Positions 1 to 6,968 are shown, numbered from the stretch's first letter. The stretch: 64,000 bases of DNA from Flagellimonas amphidinii (GCF_013090115.1 NZ_JABFNN010000023.1:1-64000), one strand, 5' to 3'. The notes: generated by a model not told the origin, from the sequence alone. Numbers and translations are program-made.

Positions 1-69
1 GTAACCTTTTTCCTCTCTTTTGTTCTTTCTGGTTTATAAATACAATCTAATCAGAATCAAACTTAAGAT

Positions 70-196
70 GGCTATAATTCATTGTGGCGGATTTCCTAAA
101 CGGAAATCCTTACTTTTAAGTTAAGGTTAGATTTCGGGCGGAATGTTCACTGCGTGAAATTCCACAACGAAATCATAGCCGAGACCGTTGTACACA
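70..196 (+). repeat. attC-like recombination site 0 (left edge of the array)
   Basis: An outer arm at 70-79 (GGCTATAATT) pairs with 171-180 (AATCATAGCC) with one wobble, followed by the spacer GAGACC and the GTT core at 187. Two internal hairpins lie inside: GGATTTCC at 89-96 with GGAAATCC at 102-109, and 140-150 with 154-163 with one bulge. The left AAC core would be at 60-62. This resembles site 1 in having an outer stem and two inner hairpins. The cassette to its left has no visible coding region in bases 1-55. Confidence 0.55.
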
Positions 197-209
197 ATTA
201 TGAAAAGAA

Positions 210-821
210 ATGGAAAATAAACTTAAAGTAGTTTCTAATGACAAGAATTTGAGACTATGTATCATTGAAAATTCCATTTTTATTGAGGAACTCATTTCTG
301 AAGTAATTGGTAGGATTTTAAATATCGAATGGAAAGAATCAAAATCATTCGGATTTGGCTCTTCATCCTTAAGCTTCAATCAAAAAGTCCAGATAATACT
401 TGACATTAAAGGTGTAGATAAGGAAAATCTTAAAAGACTTATGACCTTAATGCACATCCGAAATAAGTTTGCTCACGTTTCTCACATTAAAACATTTGAC
501 GATTTTTTTTCCAAAACCAAAGTTGGAAAACAGGTAAAATCTGATTTCAAACGATGGTTTTTTGACGAAAATGGAGATTCTGATATTCCTGAACGGAATC
601 GTGAAAAAATATATCGTCTTTTATTTTACCTATTAGTAGATAAAATAGCTGAATTTTTATTTGATGTTTACGGAAACCATATGTACGCTCTAGGAGAAAA
701 AGCTGGACGAAAAGAAATGAACGAACGGCTTCAAAACGAATTTCTTCAAGCATTAAAAAAACTTAACGGAGGAAAAGAGGCTTTATTGGAAATCTTTGAA
801 AAATTGGAAAAAGAAAAATAA
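210..821 (+). CDS. Cassette 1: HEPN-like protein with RNKFAH motif
   Basis: A 203-residue soluble, mostly helical protein. Residues 84-89 read RNKFAH, the R-x4-H signature seen in HEPN-fold proteins (MltR/DUF4145-like proteins and many HEPN ribonucleases). The region before it is helical with a conserved-looking FNQKVQIILD stretch, which also fits the MltR-like fold, and the C-terminus (from about 165) is a charged helix. The start at 210 is preferred because the ATG at 200 meets a stop after six codons. It lies 23 bases inside the cassette and its stop is one base before the right terminal repeat. HEPN proteins can be toxins or defence RNases, but no antitoxin or nucleotidyltransferase partner lies next to it, so RNase activity is only an inference. 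Confidence 0.6.
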   Translation: MENKLKVVSNDKNLRLCIIENSIFIEELISEVIGRILNIEWKESKSFGFGSSSLSFNQKVQIILDIKGVDKENLKRLMTLMHIRNKFAHVSHIKTFDDFFSKTKVGKQVKSDFKRWFFDENGDSDIPERNREKIYRLLFYLLVDKIAEFLFDVYGNHMYALGEKAGRKEMNERLQNEFLQALKKLNGGKEALLEIFEKLEKEK

Positions 822-822
822 C

Positions 823-958
823 TGTGTACAACAACGTGTATAGCCCATTGCTGCTGAATTCCTAATCGGAATTCATTGCAATTTGCTATATTTCGGTTAC
901 GGCGGAAAATCATAGCTGATTTCCCGCAACGAAGCCATACACAAAACCGTTGTGCCTA
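823..958 (+). repeat. attC-like recombination site 1
   Basis: Left core TGTGTACAAC (823-832), spacer AAC, arm 836-845, then two inner hairpins (856-862 with 868-874; 902-912 with 917-927), the matching arm 934-942, spacer AAAACC, and right core GTTGTGCCTA (949-958). The arms pair as GTGTAT-GCC with one extra or mismatched base. At 136 bp it lies within the usual attC range of roughly 57-141 bp. Only the last four bases of the two cores pair with each other, as expected when left and right halves come from different cassettes. Confidence 0.68.
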
Positions 959-977
959 ATGAAAAAAGAACTATTAA

Positions 978-1520
978 ATGGACGAAGAATACATAGAATG
1001 TTTCTCATGCGGAGCTAGATCGCTCAACCTTGAAGGTGAATGTCATGAATACATGCTTTCTTCAGCAGGATGTTATGAAATGTTTACTGAAGTGCTAGAT
1101 AGAGAATACTCTGACTTTAGATATTCCAAGGCACATCATTACACTGTTGATTCTTATGCAGTTCAACATCCGGGAAAGGTTTCTAATAAAAAGGCTGTAA
1201 ACTCAGTAGGTATTCATTTAGTAAGCCTTTATTTTCTTTTTGAGAAGGAATATGACATTACAAAGTCAGCTCAGGTTAAAATGGAATTCGCACAATTCAA
1301 TAAAGAAAATAACGTAATTCAGCCAATTGAGCGACCAGAAGAATTTAAGGGACTTACTGTTTTTGAAATTTGGGACAATGAAAACCCTAACGAACATTTT
1401 GAATTGTGTAGAAAATGGGCAGAAGACTCATGGAACTCATGGGGTAATCATCATGAAATTATTGAAAAATGGGCCGCACTTTTTATGAAAAAAAGAACTG
1501 AAATAAAAATAAATCACTAG
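978..1520 (+). CDS. Cassette 2: DUF5946 family protein
   Basis: A 180-residue protein with an N-terminal CxxC (CFSCGA, residues 9-14), then a second pair of conserved positions (ECH..Y, SSAGCYEMF) and the block HHYTVDSYAVQHPGK, which is the hallmark of DUF5946. The cysteines and histidines suggest metal binding; the function of the family is unknown to me. The ATG at 978 follows an AAAGAA-rich stretch 29 bases after the cassette start. The TAG stop (1518-1520) is itself the first three bases of the right terminal repeat, so gene and cassette end are fused. The closest relatives may be chromosomal genes of other phyla, which would indicate transfer. Confidence 0.72.
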   Translation: MDEEYIECFSCGARSLNLEGECHEYMLSSAGCYEMFTEVLDREYSDFRYSKAHHYTVDSYAVQHPGKVSNKKAVNSVGIHLVSLYFLFEKEYDITKSAQVKMEFAQFNKENNVIQPIERPEEFKGLTVFEIWDNENPNEHFELCRKWAEDSWNSWGNHHEIIEKWAALFMKKRTEIKINH

Positions 1521-1582
1521 GCACAACAACGGGTATAGTGCATGCCCTGCGGGACACGCACCATACCCAAACCGTTAGGGTG
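1518..1582 (+). repeat. attC-like recombination site 2
   Basis: The most compact and clearest site, 65 bp. Core TAGGCACAAC (1518-1527), spacer AAC, arm GGGTATAGTGC (1531-1541), a short GC-rich hairpin CCCTGCGGG in the middle, arm GCACCATACCC (1558-1568), spacer AAACC, core GTTAGGGTG (1574-1582). The arms pair over 11 bases with a single A-C mismatch. Confidence 0.7.
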
Positions 1583-1809
1583 AATTGACTGCGTCACGCA
1601 CTTGCATTTCGCTATCGCGAAATACCCACAAGTGCTAATCCACCCTAACGGCAACCTGATACGTACCTCGTTGCCAATGGAACGTTATTATTTGCCATAT
1701 AAGTGCGTGAGCAGTGGAAGCAACTCACCATAACTCCGTATATAACCAACGAGGCACAGTAATGGCGACCTCTCGAGGCTGTGCCTCGATCGCCATATAC
1801 AGGTTGCCG
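1575..1809 (+). mobile_element. Cassette 3: gene-less cassette
   Basis: A unit of about 235 bp without a credible coding region. Its body is only 58 bases between GTTAGGGTG (1574-1582) and CACCCTAAC (1641-1649). The body itself folds: CACTTG near 1605 pairs with CAAGTG near 1629 around TTCGC/GCGAA. The remainder is the long site 3. It may be a cassette that lost its gene, or a non-coding or regulatory cassette; gene-less cassettes are known in integrons. Confidence 0.5.
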
Positions 1810-1818
1810 TTGCCAGTA
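1641..1818 (+). repeat. attC-like recombination site 3 (long form)
   Basis: Core CACCCTAAC (1641-1649), arm GGCAACCTG (1650-1658) paired with CAGGTTGCC (1800-1808), core GTTGCCAGTA (1809-1818). Inside, CCTCGTTG (1666-1673) pairs with CAACGAGG (1747-1754), and ATGGCGA (1762-1768) pairs with TCGCCAT (1790-1796) around a further GAGGC/GCCTC stem. It lacks the unpaired AAC and AAACC spacers seen in sites 1, 2 and 4, and at 178 bp exceeds the usual attC size. Confidence 0.6.
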
Positions 1819-1829
1819 ATGTAAAAAGA

Positions 1830-2321
1830 ATGACGAAGAAAAATTTATTCGATACTACCAAGTTAACAGAGGAAGACAAATCCCTTCTTGAGTCATTCAA
1901 AAAAAGAAGATTGTTTATCCAAAATTTCATAGATGAAAACAATTTGAAACTGACCGTTTGTCCTGGATGCGGATTCCCTACATTTTCGGAAGACTGGTTC
2001 CATGACATTTGTAGTGTTTGTAATTGGCAACATGACGGGCAGGATGACCCGCATTCTGACGAAATCTGGGGTGGTCCGAATTATGAACTATCATTGACTG
2101 AAAACAGATTAAATATTTGTAGAACGTTAAAAGATAAATCAAAAGAACAGGAAGGAAAGATAATCGATGAACCAAATGAAATTCTTAAAACCTTAGAAGG
2201 ACACCAAAAACGAATGAACTCCTTTGATGATGATAAAATGATGGATGCATTAAGAGATGACCCGATTTGGAAGGAATGGGACAAAGCAAGCAAAGAAATT
2301 TTGAATGATTTAATAAAATAA
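1830..2321 (+). CDS. Cassette 4: CPCC-family cysteine-rich protein
   Basis: A 163-residue protein. The centre (residues 44-85) holds CPGCGFPTF and CSVCNW, two CxxC pairs that would bind one zinc ion, followed by an acidic stretch and GGPNYELSLTENRLN. This order matches the Cys_rich_CPCC family, of unknown function. A charged helical N-terminus (about 40 residues) and C-terminus flank the zinc ribbon. The ATG lies 21 bases after the cassette start, and the stop is nine bases before the right repeat. No promoter is evident within the cassette. Confidence 0.7.
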   Translation: MTKKNLFDTTKLTEEDKSLLESFKKRRLFIQNFIDENNLKLTVCPGCGFPTFSEDWFHDICSVCNWQHDGQDDPHSDEIWGGPNYELSLTENRLNICRTLKDKSKEQEGKIIDEPNEILKTLEGHQKRMNSFDDDKMMDALRDDPIWKEWDKASKEILNDLIK

Positions 2322-2329
2322 AAAGCACG

Positions 2330-2404
2330 TACTGGCAACAATGGCTAAAAAATCATAGCCACCCTGCGGGATGGCAACGCTTTTTAGCCAAACCGTTGGC
2401 GGTA
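2330..2404 (+). repeat. attC-like recombination site 4
   Basis: Core TACTGGCAAC (2330-2339), spacer AAT, arm GGCTAAAAA (2343-2351) perfectly paired with TTTTTAGCC (2381-2389), an inner hairpin GCCACCC/GGGATGGC with one bulged A, spacer AAACC (2390-2394), core GTTGGCGGTA (2395-2404). It is 75 bp long. The AAACC spacer is identical to that of site 2. Confidence 0.7.
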
Positions 2405-2463
2405 ATTAGAACCTCGCAACATTCAATTAAAAAAAGCGTCTTTCTTTAAACGAATAAAGGATT

Positions 2464-3735
2464 ATGAAGATTATAAGTTATATATTTTTAGTTGGAGTTT
2501 TAATTTCGGTTTCATGCAAACCGAACAAATCGTATATCCAAAAAAAAGCGATTGAGAATCCAAACAGCCTATCAATCAAATTAGTAAATGGCAAATGGTT
2601 CAACGGAAGTACTTTTGAAAGCAAAACAGTTTGGGTTAAAAATGGCATATTAAACTTCACAAACGAGAACACCGAAAATGATACCATTATAGACCTCAAG
2701 GGCAAGTACGTAATTCCACCATTCGGCGAAGCTCATAACCATAACTTGGAAAGCGATTATAAATTGAACGAACGAATCAACGCTTATTTGAACAATGGCG
2801 TGTTCTATGTAAAGCATTTATCGTCCATAAAAATAAGAATAGACCCACTTATACACCATTACAACAAACCCGATGGAATTGACGTAAGCCTTGCACATGC
2901 ACCTCTGACCGCAACAGGTGGACATCCTGTCGCTTTGCGCAAGAGGTTTCTTGAATATGGTAGATTTGAAGGACTTTTTAATACTCTCGAAGAAATCGAA
3001 TCACATGGCTACTTTATCATTGACAATGACATGGATTTAGAAAACAAGTGGGAAGAAATAGTATCGTTCAAGCCAGATTTTATCAAAATCAATTTGCTGT
3101 ACTCTGAAGAATATGAAAAGCGCAAAAACGACACAACTTATTTTGGCAATAAGGGTCTAAACCCTGAATTGATACCAAATATTGTCAAAAAGGCCCATGA
3201 ACACAATTTGCGTGTAAGCGCACATATTGAAACTTCCTATGATTTTCATATTGCAATCAAAGCAGGAGTTGATGAGATTGCCCACCTTCCTGGATTTGAT
3301 GATGAGCAACTAATTAAAGTCGAAGATGCTGTTTTAGCCAAGAAAAAAGGTGTAGTTGTTGTTCCAACCGCATCTTTAATCACCAAAAGAAAGGATAAAC
3401 CTAATTACAAAGATTTGTTCTCGAACATGAGCACCAACCTTAAGTTGCTAAAGGAAAATGGCGTAACACTTGCAATTGGTTCAGATATGTACAATGACAA
3501 TTCAGTTGAAGAATTTCAATTATTAAATAGCTTGCATATTTTCAGCAAACTTGAATTGTTGAAAATGTGGTGCGAAAATTCTGCAATGACTACATTTCCA
3601 AATAGAAAGATTGGACTTTTAAAAGAAGGATTTGAAGCAAGTTTTTTAGTCTTGAACAATAACCCTTTAGATAATATAAAAGATATCAATCAATCAATTG
3701 TAATAAAAGTCAAACAAGGGACGATATTGGATTAA
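2464..3735 (+). CDS. Cassette 5: amidohydrolase-family lipoprotein
   Basis: A 423-residue protein with an N-terminal signal ending in a lipobox-like SVSC (Cys19), so it is probably a lipoprotein. Metal-dependent amidohydrolase features appear in order: the HxH motif in GEAHNHN (about residue 96), a candidate carboxylated lysine in FIKINLL, histidines in SAHIET and IAHLPGF, and the aspartate in AIGSDMY. A C-terminal beta-sandwich segment (GLLKEGFEASFLVLNNNPLDNI) completes the composite domain. The substrate cannot be told. It is the largest gene in the array and has a 69-base leader, long enough for a promoter of its own. Its stop is nine bases before the right terminal repeat. Confidence 0.78.
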   Translation: MKIISYIFLVGVLISVSCKPNKSYIQKKAIENPNSLSIKLVNGKWFNGSTFESKTVWVKNGILNFTNENTENDTIIDLKGKYVIPPFGEAHNHNLESDYKLNERINAYLNNGVFYVKHLSSIKIRIDPLIHHYNKPDGIDVSLAHAPLTATGGHPVALRKRFLEYGRFEGLFNTLEEIESHGYFIIDNDMDLENKWEEIVSFKPDFIKINLLYSEEYEKRKNDTTYFGNKGLNPELIPNIVKKAHEHNLRVSAHIETSYDFHIAIKAGVDEIAHLPGFDDEQLIKVEDAVLAKKKGVVVVPTASLITKRKDKPNYKDLFSNMSTNLKLLKENGVTLAIGSDMYNDNSVEEFQLLNSLHIFSKLELLKMWCENSAMTTFPNRKIGLLKEGFEASFLVLNNNPLDNIKDINQSIVIKVKQGTILD

Positions 3736-3743
3736 TAAACAAC

Positions 3744-3789
3744 TACCGCCAACAAAGAACTGAGTTAAAAAACAAGCTTTTTTAGCTCA
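3744..3789 (+). repeat. attC-like site 5, right half missing
   Basis: Core TACCGCCAAC (3744-3753), spacer, then TGAGTTAAAAAA (3761-3772) paired with TTTTTTAGCTCA (3778-3789) around CAAGC. This matches the AAAAAA/TTTTTT arm of site 4. After the second arm one expects AAACC-GTT, but the sequence reads ATTTTGATAC, so the right core is lost and the array appears to end here. The hairpin, with its T run, could also act as a terminator. Confidence 0.5.
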
Positions 3790-3833
3790 ATTTTGATACA
3801 TAATTTTCATCATAGGGCAACCCTGATTTTGCA

Positions 3834-4115
3834 ATGGCAAAAGCTTGTTCGACTTTTTGTTGCAAGTCCGGCGTCTATCTGGGGGAAAGTGAAGTACAAT
3901 CTGCATTTGAAAATAATTTCGAAAAAATTAAGAATGAAGAATATTTAATTGATAATGTAAGATGGATTGGTAAAGAAGAAAAATTCACTGTTTATTTATT
4001 CGATTTCCATTGGAAAGGAATTGTACATGGAAATTCTGTTTCTGGGAACGGGGTAGGAACCCCAGTTTTAGTAAAAGATAATCACAGTTGGAAATTATTG
4101 ACTAAAAATAACTGA
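3834..4115 (+). pseudogene. Probable 5'-truncated SnoaL/DUF4440-like reading frame
   Basis: A 93-residue frame. From GVYLGE onwards it resembles the second half of SnoaL/DUF4440-type proteins: an AFENNF helix, strands IDNVRWIG and FTVYLFDFHWKG, then GNGVGTPVLVKDNHSWKLL. The first 12 residues (ACSTFCCKS) do not look like that fold, and a complete domain would need about 40 more residues before GVYLGE. The break lies immediately right of the damaged site 5, so the cassette array may have been inserted into, or deleted part of, this gene. It ends 14 bases inside the convergent tetR-like gene. An intact short protein of unknown function is the alternative. Confidence 0.45.
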
Positions 4116-4722
4116 TAATGAGTGCTTTATATTCATCCTTCCCTTTTGGGGTCAAATATGGATAAATCACTTCAAAAAGTAATGCATGATAATAGGTAAC
4201 CACTGATTTATTTCCTGACTGGAACAAACCAGCTGCATTCAACCAATTATCCCCTAAAATATTCATACGTTCATAAAGTCGATCATACTCCCCTTTTAAC
4301 TCCTCACTGCGAATAAGACCTTGGGCGCTCATATTTTGAAACAATACTAAATATTGTTCTTTTCGCATTTTTTGTAACTCTAGGTAATGTGCTTTCAGTT
4401 CATTATCAGATTGTAGAACACTGTACAAATCCTTCAATAAAAATCTGTACTTGTGCAATATGTGCATGGAAACCAATGTACTTTCACGTAGGAATGACAA
4501 CATGGGTTGTTCTTGAATCACCTTTTGCATTTCTACATCCATTTCTTTCACAAGTTGAAAATACAGTGTTGAAACAATATCCTTTTTTGCTTTAAAATGG
4601 TAGTTTAGGTTACCTTGACTTATTCCCAATGCCAATGCAATCTGTCTAAGTGTAACCTCTTTCACTCCTTTTGCATTAAACAATTCCAACGCCTTGGTTA
4701 AAATCTTATTTTTTGTGTTCAT
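4102..4722 (-). CDS. TetR family transcriptional regulator
   Basis: A 206-residue one-component regulator. Residues 1-50 form the TetR DNA-binding domain (KILTKALELFNAKG, then the recognition helix ISQGNLNYHFKAKKDI). The remainder is a helical ligand-binding domain with no recognisable ligand. It is divergent from the FAD monooxygenase gene with only 54 bases between them, so it probably represses that gene and itself. A repeated TTGACCTAA in the spacer is the likely operator. The gene overlaps the truncated frame at its 3' end by 14 bases. Confidence 0.85.
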   Translation of the reverse strand: MNTKNKILTKALELFNAKGVKEVTLRQIALALGISQGNLNYHFKAKKDIVSTLYFQLVKEMDVEMQKVIQEQPMLSFLRESTLVSMHILHKYRFLLKDLYSVLQSDNELKAHYLELQKMRKEQYLVLFQNMSAQGLIRSEELKGEYDRLYERMNILGDNWLNAAGLFQSGNKSVVTYYHALLFEVIYPYLTPKGKDEYKALIISYF

Positions 4723-4735
4723 CCCATTAGTACAC

Positions 4736-4763
4736 TTGACCTAATTTAGTAGATTTGACCTAA
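4736..4763. promoter_or_regulatory. Candidate TetR operator / promoter region
   Basis: TTGACCTAA occurs twice, at 4736-4744 and 4755-4763, repeated after 19 bases, which places both on nearly the same face of the helix. TAGATTTG at 4750-4757 fits the Bacteroidota -7 consensus TANNTTTG and overlaps the second copy. A repressor bound here would block the monooxygenase promoter. Which protein binds is inferred only from its position. Confidence 0.45.
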
Positions 4764-4776
4764 ATTTACAGTTTCT

Positions 4777-5904
4777 ATGGAAATAGCAATCATTGGAGGT
4801 GGAATTACAGGGTTGACAACTGCTTTGACCTTGCATAAAGTTGGTATTCCATCCACGGTTTACGAACGTTCCGAAACCTTAAACGAAATCGGTACCGGGG
4901 TGTGGCTTCAACCCAATGCAATGCATATTTTGCAAGGGTTGGGGTTGGAAGATGACATTAAAAAAGAGGGATGTATTCTTAACAAAATGGAGATTGCCCA
5001 TGCTGACCTTAACCCTGTCCGAGAAATAAAAAACACAATAGTTTCAGACAAATATGGTAATCAAACCATAGCGATACACAGAGGAAAATTGCAACGTATA
5101 CTTTATGATGCTTTTTCAAAAGTCGGTAATGTTGCATTGGGAATGAACTATCAAACCCACACAACAACTGATGATCATATTTCCATTGAATTTGAAAGCA
5201 AAACCATCTCCGCCGACATAATTTTAGGAGCTGATGGGATAAAATCCAAAGTACGTACCTCAATGGGATTGCCATCCATATTTAGAAGGACCAACCAAAT
5301 TTGTTGTAGGGGCATCGCAAGAATTCAACTACCAGACCCTTTAAAAAAAGAAGGTAAAGAAGTCTGGGGGCGTAAACGTCGTTTTGGATTTTCAGAAATA
5401 TCGGAAAATACGGTCTATTTCTTTACGGTTTTGAACAGGGAAATATGCCCAAAAGAATTGAATATCGAAACGCTTTCATCACAATTCAAAGATTTTAACC
5501 CCATTGTGTCCCAAATAATCAATGCCACGGAAAATTTGCATACTGCAGAGCTTACCGATCTAAAAAGATTGCCCAAATGGTCCAATTCCAACACTTGCCT
5601 TCTAGGTGATGCCGCTCATGCAACAACCCCAAATATGGGCCAAGGTGCTTGCCAAGGAATAGAAGATGCTTATTATATAAGCCAATTGATCAAAAATAGT
5701 CCGGCATCCATTTCAGATACTTTTAAAGTGTTTGAAAAGAAAAGAAGAAAGAAAGTTGATTATGTAGTGAACAATTCATGGAACTTTGGAAAAATGGCAC
5801 ATAGCAGCATAGGTCAGTCCCTGCTCAAAGGAATTATGAAAATCACTCCTGAAAAAGTGATGAACAAACAAATGAATGAGCTTTATGAAATTGAAGAATT
5901 CTGA
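4777..5904 (+). CDS. FAD-dependent monooxygenase (PHBH fold)
   Basis: A 375-residue flavoprotein hydroxylase. It starts with the Rossmann GxGxxG (IIGGGITGL, residues 5-13) for FAD, has the middle motif ILGADGIKSKVR (DG motif) and the C-terminal GDAAHATTPNMGQGACQGI, which contacts the FAD ribityl chain. Relatives hydroxylate aromatic or antibiotic-like substrates using NAD(P)H and oxygen, and the closest pattern is TetX/salicylate hydroxylase-like. The ATG sits 13 bases after a -7-like box. Its 3' end overlaps the GNAT gene by about 20-29 bases, so the two are probably co-transcribed and under the TetR repressor. Confidence 0.85.
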   Translation: MEIAIIGGGITGLTTALTLHKVGIPSTVYERSETLNEIGTGVWLQPNAMHILQGLGLEDDIKKEGCILNKMEIAHADLNPVREIKNTIVSDKYGNQTIAIHRGKLQRILYDAFSKVGNVALGMNYQTHTTTDDHISIEFESKTISADIILGADGIKSKVRTSMGLPSIFRRTNQICCRGIARIQLPDPLKKEGKEVWGRKRRFGFSEISENTVYFFTVLNREICPKELNIETLSSQFKDFNPIVSQIINATENLHTAELTDLKRLPKWSNSNTCLLGDAAHATTPNMGQGACQGIEDAYYISQLIKNSPASISDTFKVFEKKRRKKVDYVVNNSWNFGKMAHSSIGQSLLKGIMKITPEKVMNKQMNELYEIEEF

Positions 5905-6370
5905 TGATTCTCCCAAAACATTGACCTTTCGAGAAATTGCCCAAGATGAACCACTTCCAGTGAATCTACTTTTGCTTGCTGATGAATCTGTAAAGGCCAT
6001 CAATGTATATATTGGGAAGTGCCGAATCTTCCTTATGGAAACCTCCAATACCTCCATTGGCGTTTGTGCTGTTCATGAAATAGATAACAGTACCATAGAA
6101 ATTAAGAACATTGCTATTCTTGAAACATATAGAAATCAAGGAATTGGTAGTTGGTGTCTCCAAAAAATAAAAGAAACGTTTCATGGAAAGGACATTTTGG
6201 TCGGAACCGGAGATGGGTCATTGAGCGCTTTAAATTTTTATCAAAAAAATGGTTTTGTAAAAGATTTTGTCCGAGAAAACTTCTTTACGGATAATTATGA
6301 CGATAAAATCATTGAAAATGGAATGGTACTCAAACATCAAATTGTTCTTCGAAAATCATTGAAAGCATAA
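5885..6370 (+). CDS. GNAT family N-acetyltransferase
   Basis: About 161 residues. The acetyl-CoA binding motif A is visible as YRNQGIGSWCL preceded by IEIKNIAI, and motif B as SALNFYQKNGFVKDF. Acceptor unknown. Two in-frame starts exist, at 5876 and 5885; both lie within the end of the monooxygenase gene, and the second has the better A-rich context. Translational coupling with the monooxygenase is likely. Confidence 0.8.
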   Translation: MKLKNSDDSPKTLTFREIAQDEPLPVNLLLLADESVKAINVYIGKCRIFLMETSNTSIGVCAVHEIDNSTIEIKNIAILETYRNQGIGSWCLQKIKETFHGKDILVGTGDGSLSALNFYQKNGFVKDFVRENFFTDNYDDKIIENGMVLKHQIVLRKSLKA

Positions 6371-6494
6371 GTGCCACAGATTTGATAGGTACAAGCGTAC
6401 AATTAAATATTTGCTAAAGTGAAGCTTATAAGAAGTGAAATTTGAATTTAATTCCAATCTTTACCCACCAACTTCAATCAAAAATAAATCAATA

Positions 6495-6947
6495 ATGAAA
6501 CCTTTTTTTGTTCTTACACTAGCTTTTTTTTCACTACTTACTTTTTCTGTTCAAGCACAGACACAAAAAGATTCTCTAGAAATTAAACAAGTAGCACTGG
6601 ACTATATAGAGTCCCAACACAATGCAAATCCTGAACAATTTGAACGTGCCGCTCATCCCCGAATGGTCAAGAGGACCTTTTGGACAGACAAAAAAACCGG
6701 AAAAGAATATTTAAGAGAGACCTTTACAGATGCCATGATACTTCTGGCCGAAACCTACAACCAAGAAGGTGATAAATTCCCGGAGAATCCTAAAAAAGAA
6801 GTTATCATCCTGGATATTTATGATAAAACCGCTTCGGTGAAACTCATTGCCGATGACTGGATCGATTATATGCACATTGTAAAACTGAATGGAAAATGGC
6901 AACTGGTAAATGTATTGTGGCAATTCAACGATTCTGGAATTCATTAA
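6495..6947 (+). CDS. Secreted nuclear transport factor 2 / lumazine-binding-like protein
   Basis: About 150 residues from the ATG at 6495. A longer frame starts at 6435, but the internal start yields a clean signal peptide (MKPFFVLTLAFF...QAQ). The mature part has the pattern VALDYIESQHNANPEQFERAAHP..VKR, typical of the putative lumazine-binding (Lumazine_bd_2, NTF2-like) family, with the closing strands MHIVKLNGKWQLVNVLW. The ligand is unknown. It is periplasmic or exported. Confidence 0.7.
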   Translation: MKPFFVLTLAFFSLLTFSVQAQTQKDSLEIKQVALDYIESQHNANPEQFERAAHPRMVKRTFWTDKKTGKEYLRETFTDAMILLAETYNQEGDKFPENPKKEVIILDIYDKTASVKLIADDWIDYMHIVKLNGKWQLVNVLWQFNDSGIH

Positions 6948-6968
6948 TCATAAAGAAATGTATTGATC

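Larger units (their letters stand above)
56..3789 (+). mobile_element. Integron-like gene-cassette array without integrase (CALIN-like)
   Basis: Five consecutive units read in the same direction. Each begins with GTT and ends with AAC, and each pair of ends is a perfect inverted repeat unique to that unit: 187-196 with 823-832, 949-958 with 1518-1527, 1574-1582 with 1641-1649, 1809-1818 with 2330-2339, and 2395-2404 with 3744-3753. In integrons this happens because a circular cassette's attC is cut between G and TT on insertion, so the two halves of one site end up at opposite ends of the cassette. Coding regions start 21-69 bases after the left end and stop 0-9 bases before the right repeat, the tight packing typical of cassettes. 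The bases between units fold as attC-like sites. No tyrosine recombinase and no attI site is visible; the array may continue to the left of the window. Confidence 0.72.

Noticed and set aside
1688-2008. 106-residue minus-strand frame over site 3 and cassette 4
   Set aside because: It crosses a folded recombination site and the CPCC gene, and the translated sequence resembles no protein.
3761-3789. Hairpin as plain transcription terminator only
   Set aside because: It may terminate, but its arms match those of site 4 and it follows a perfect end repeat, so a recombination site is the better account.
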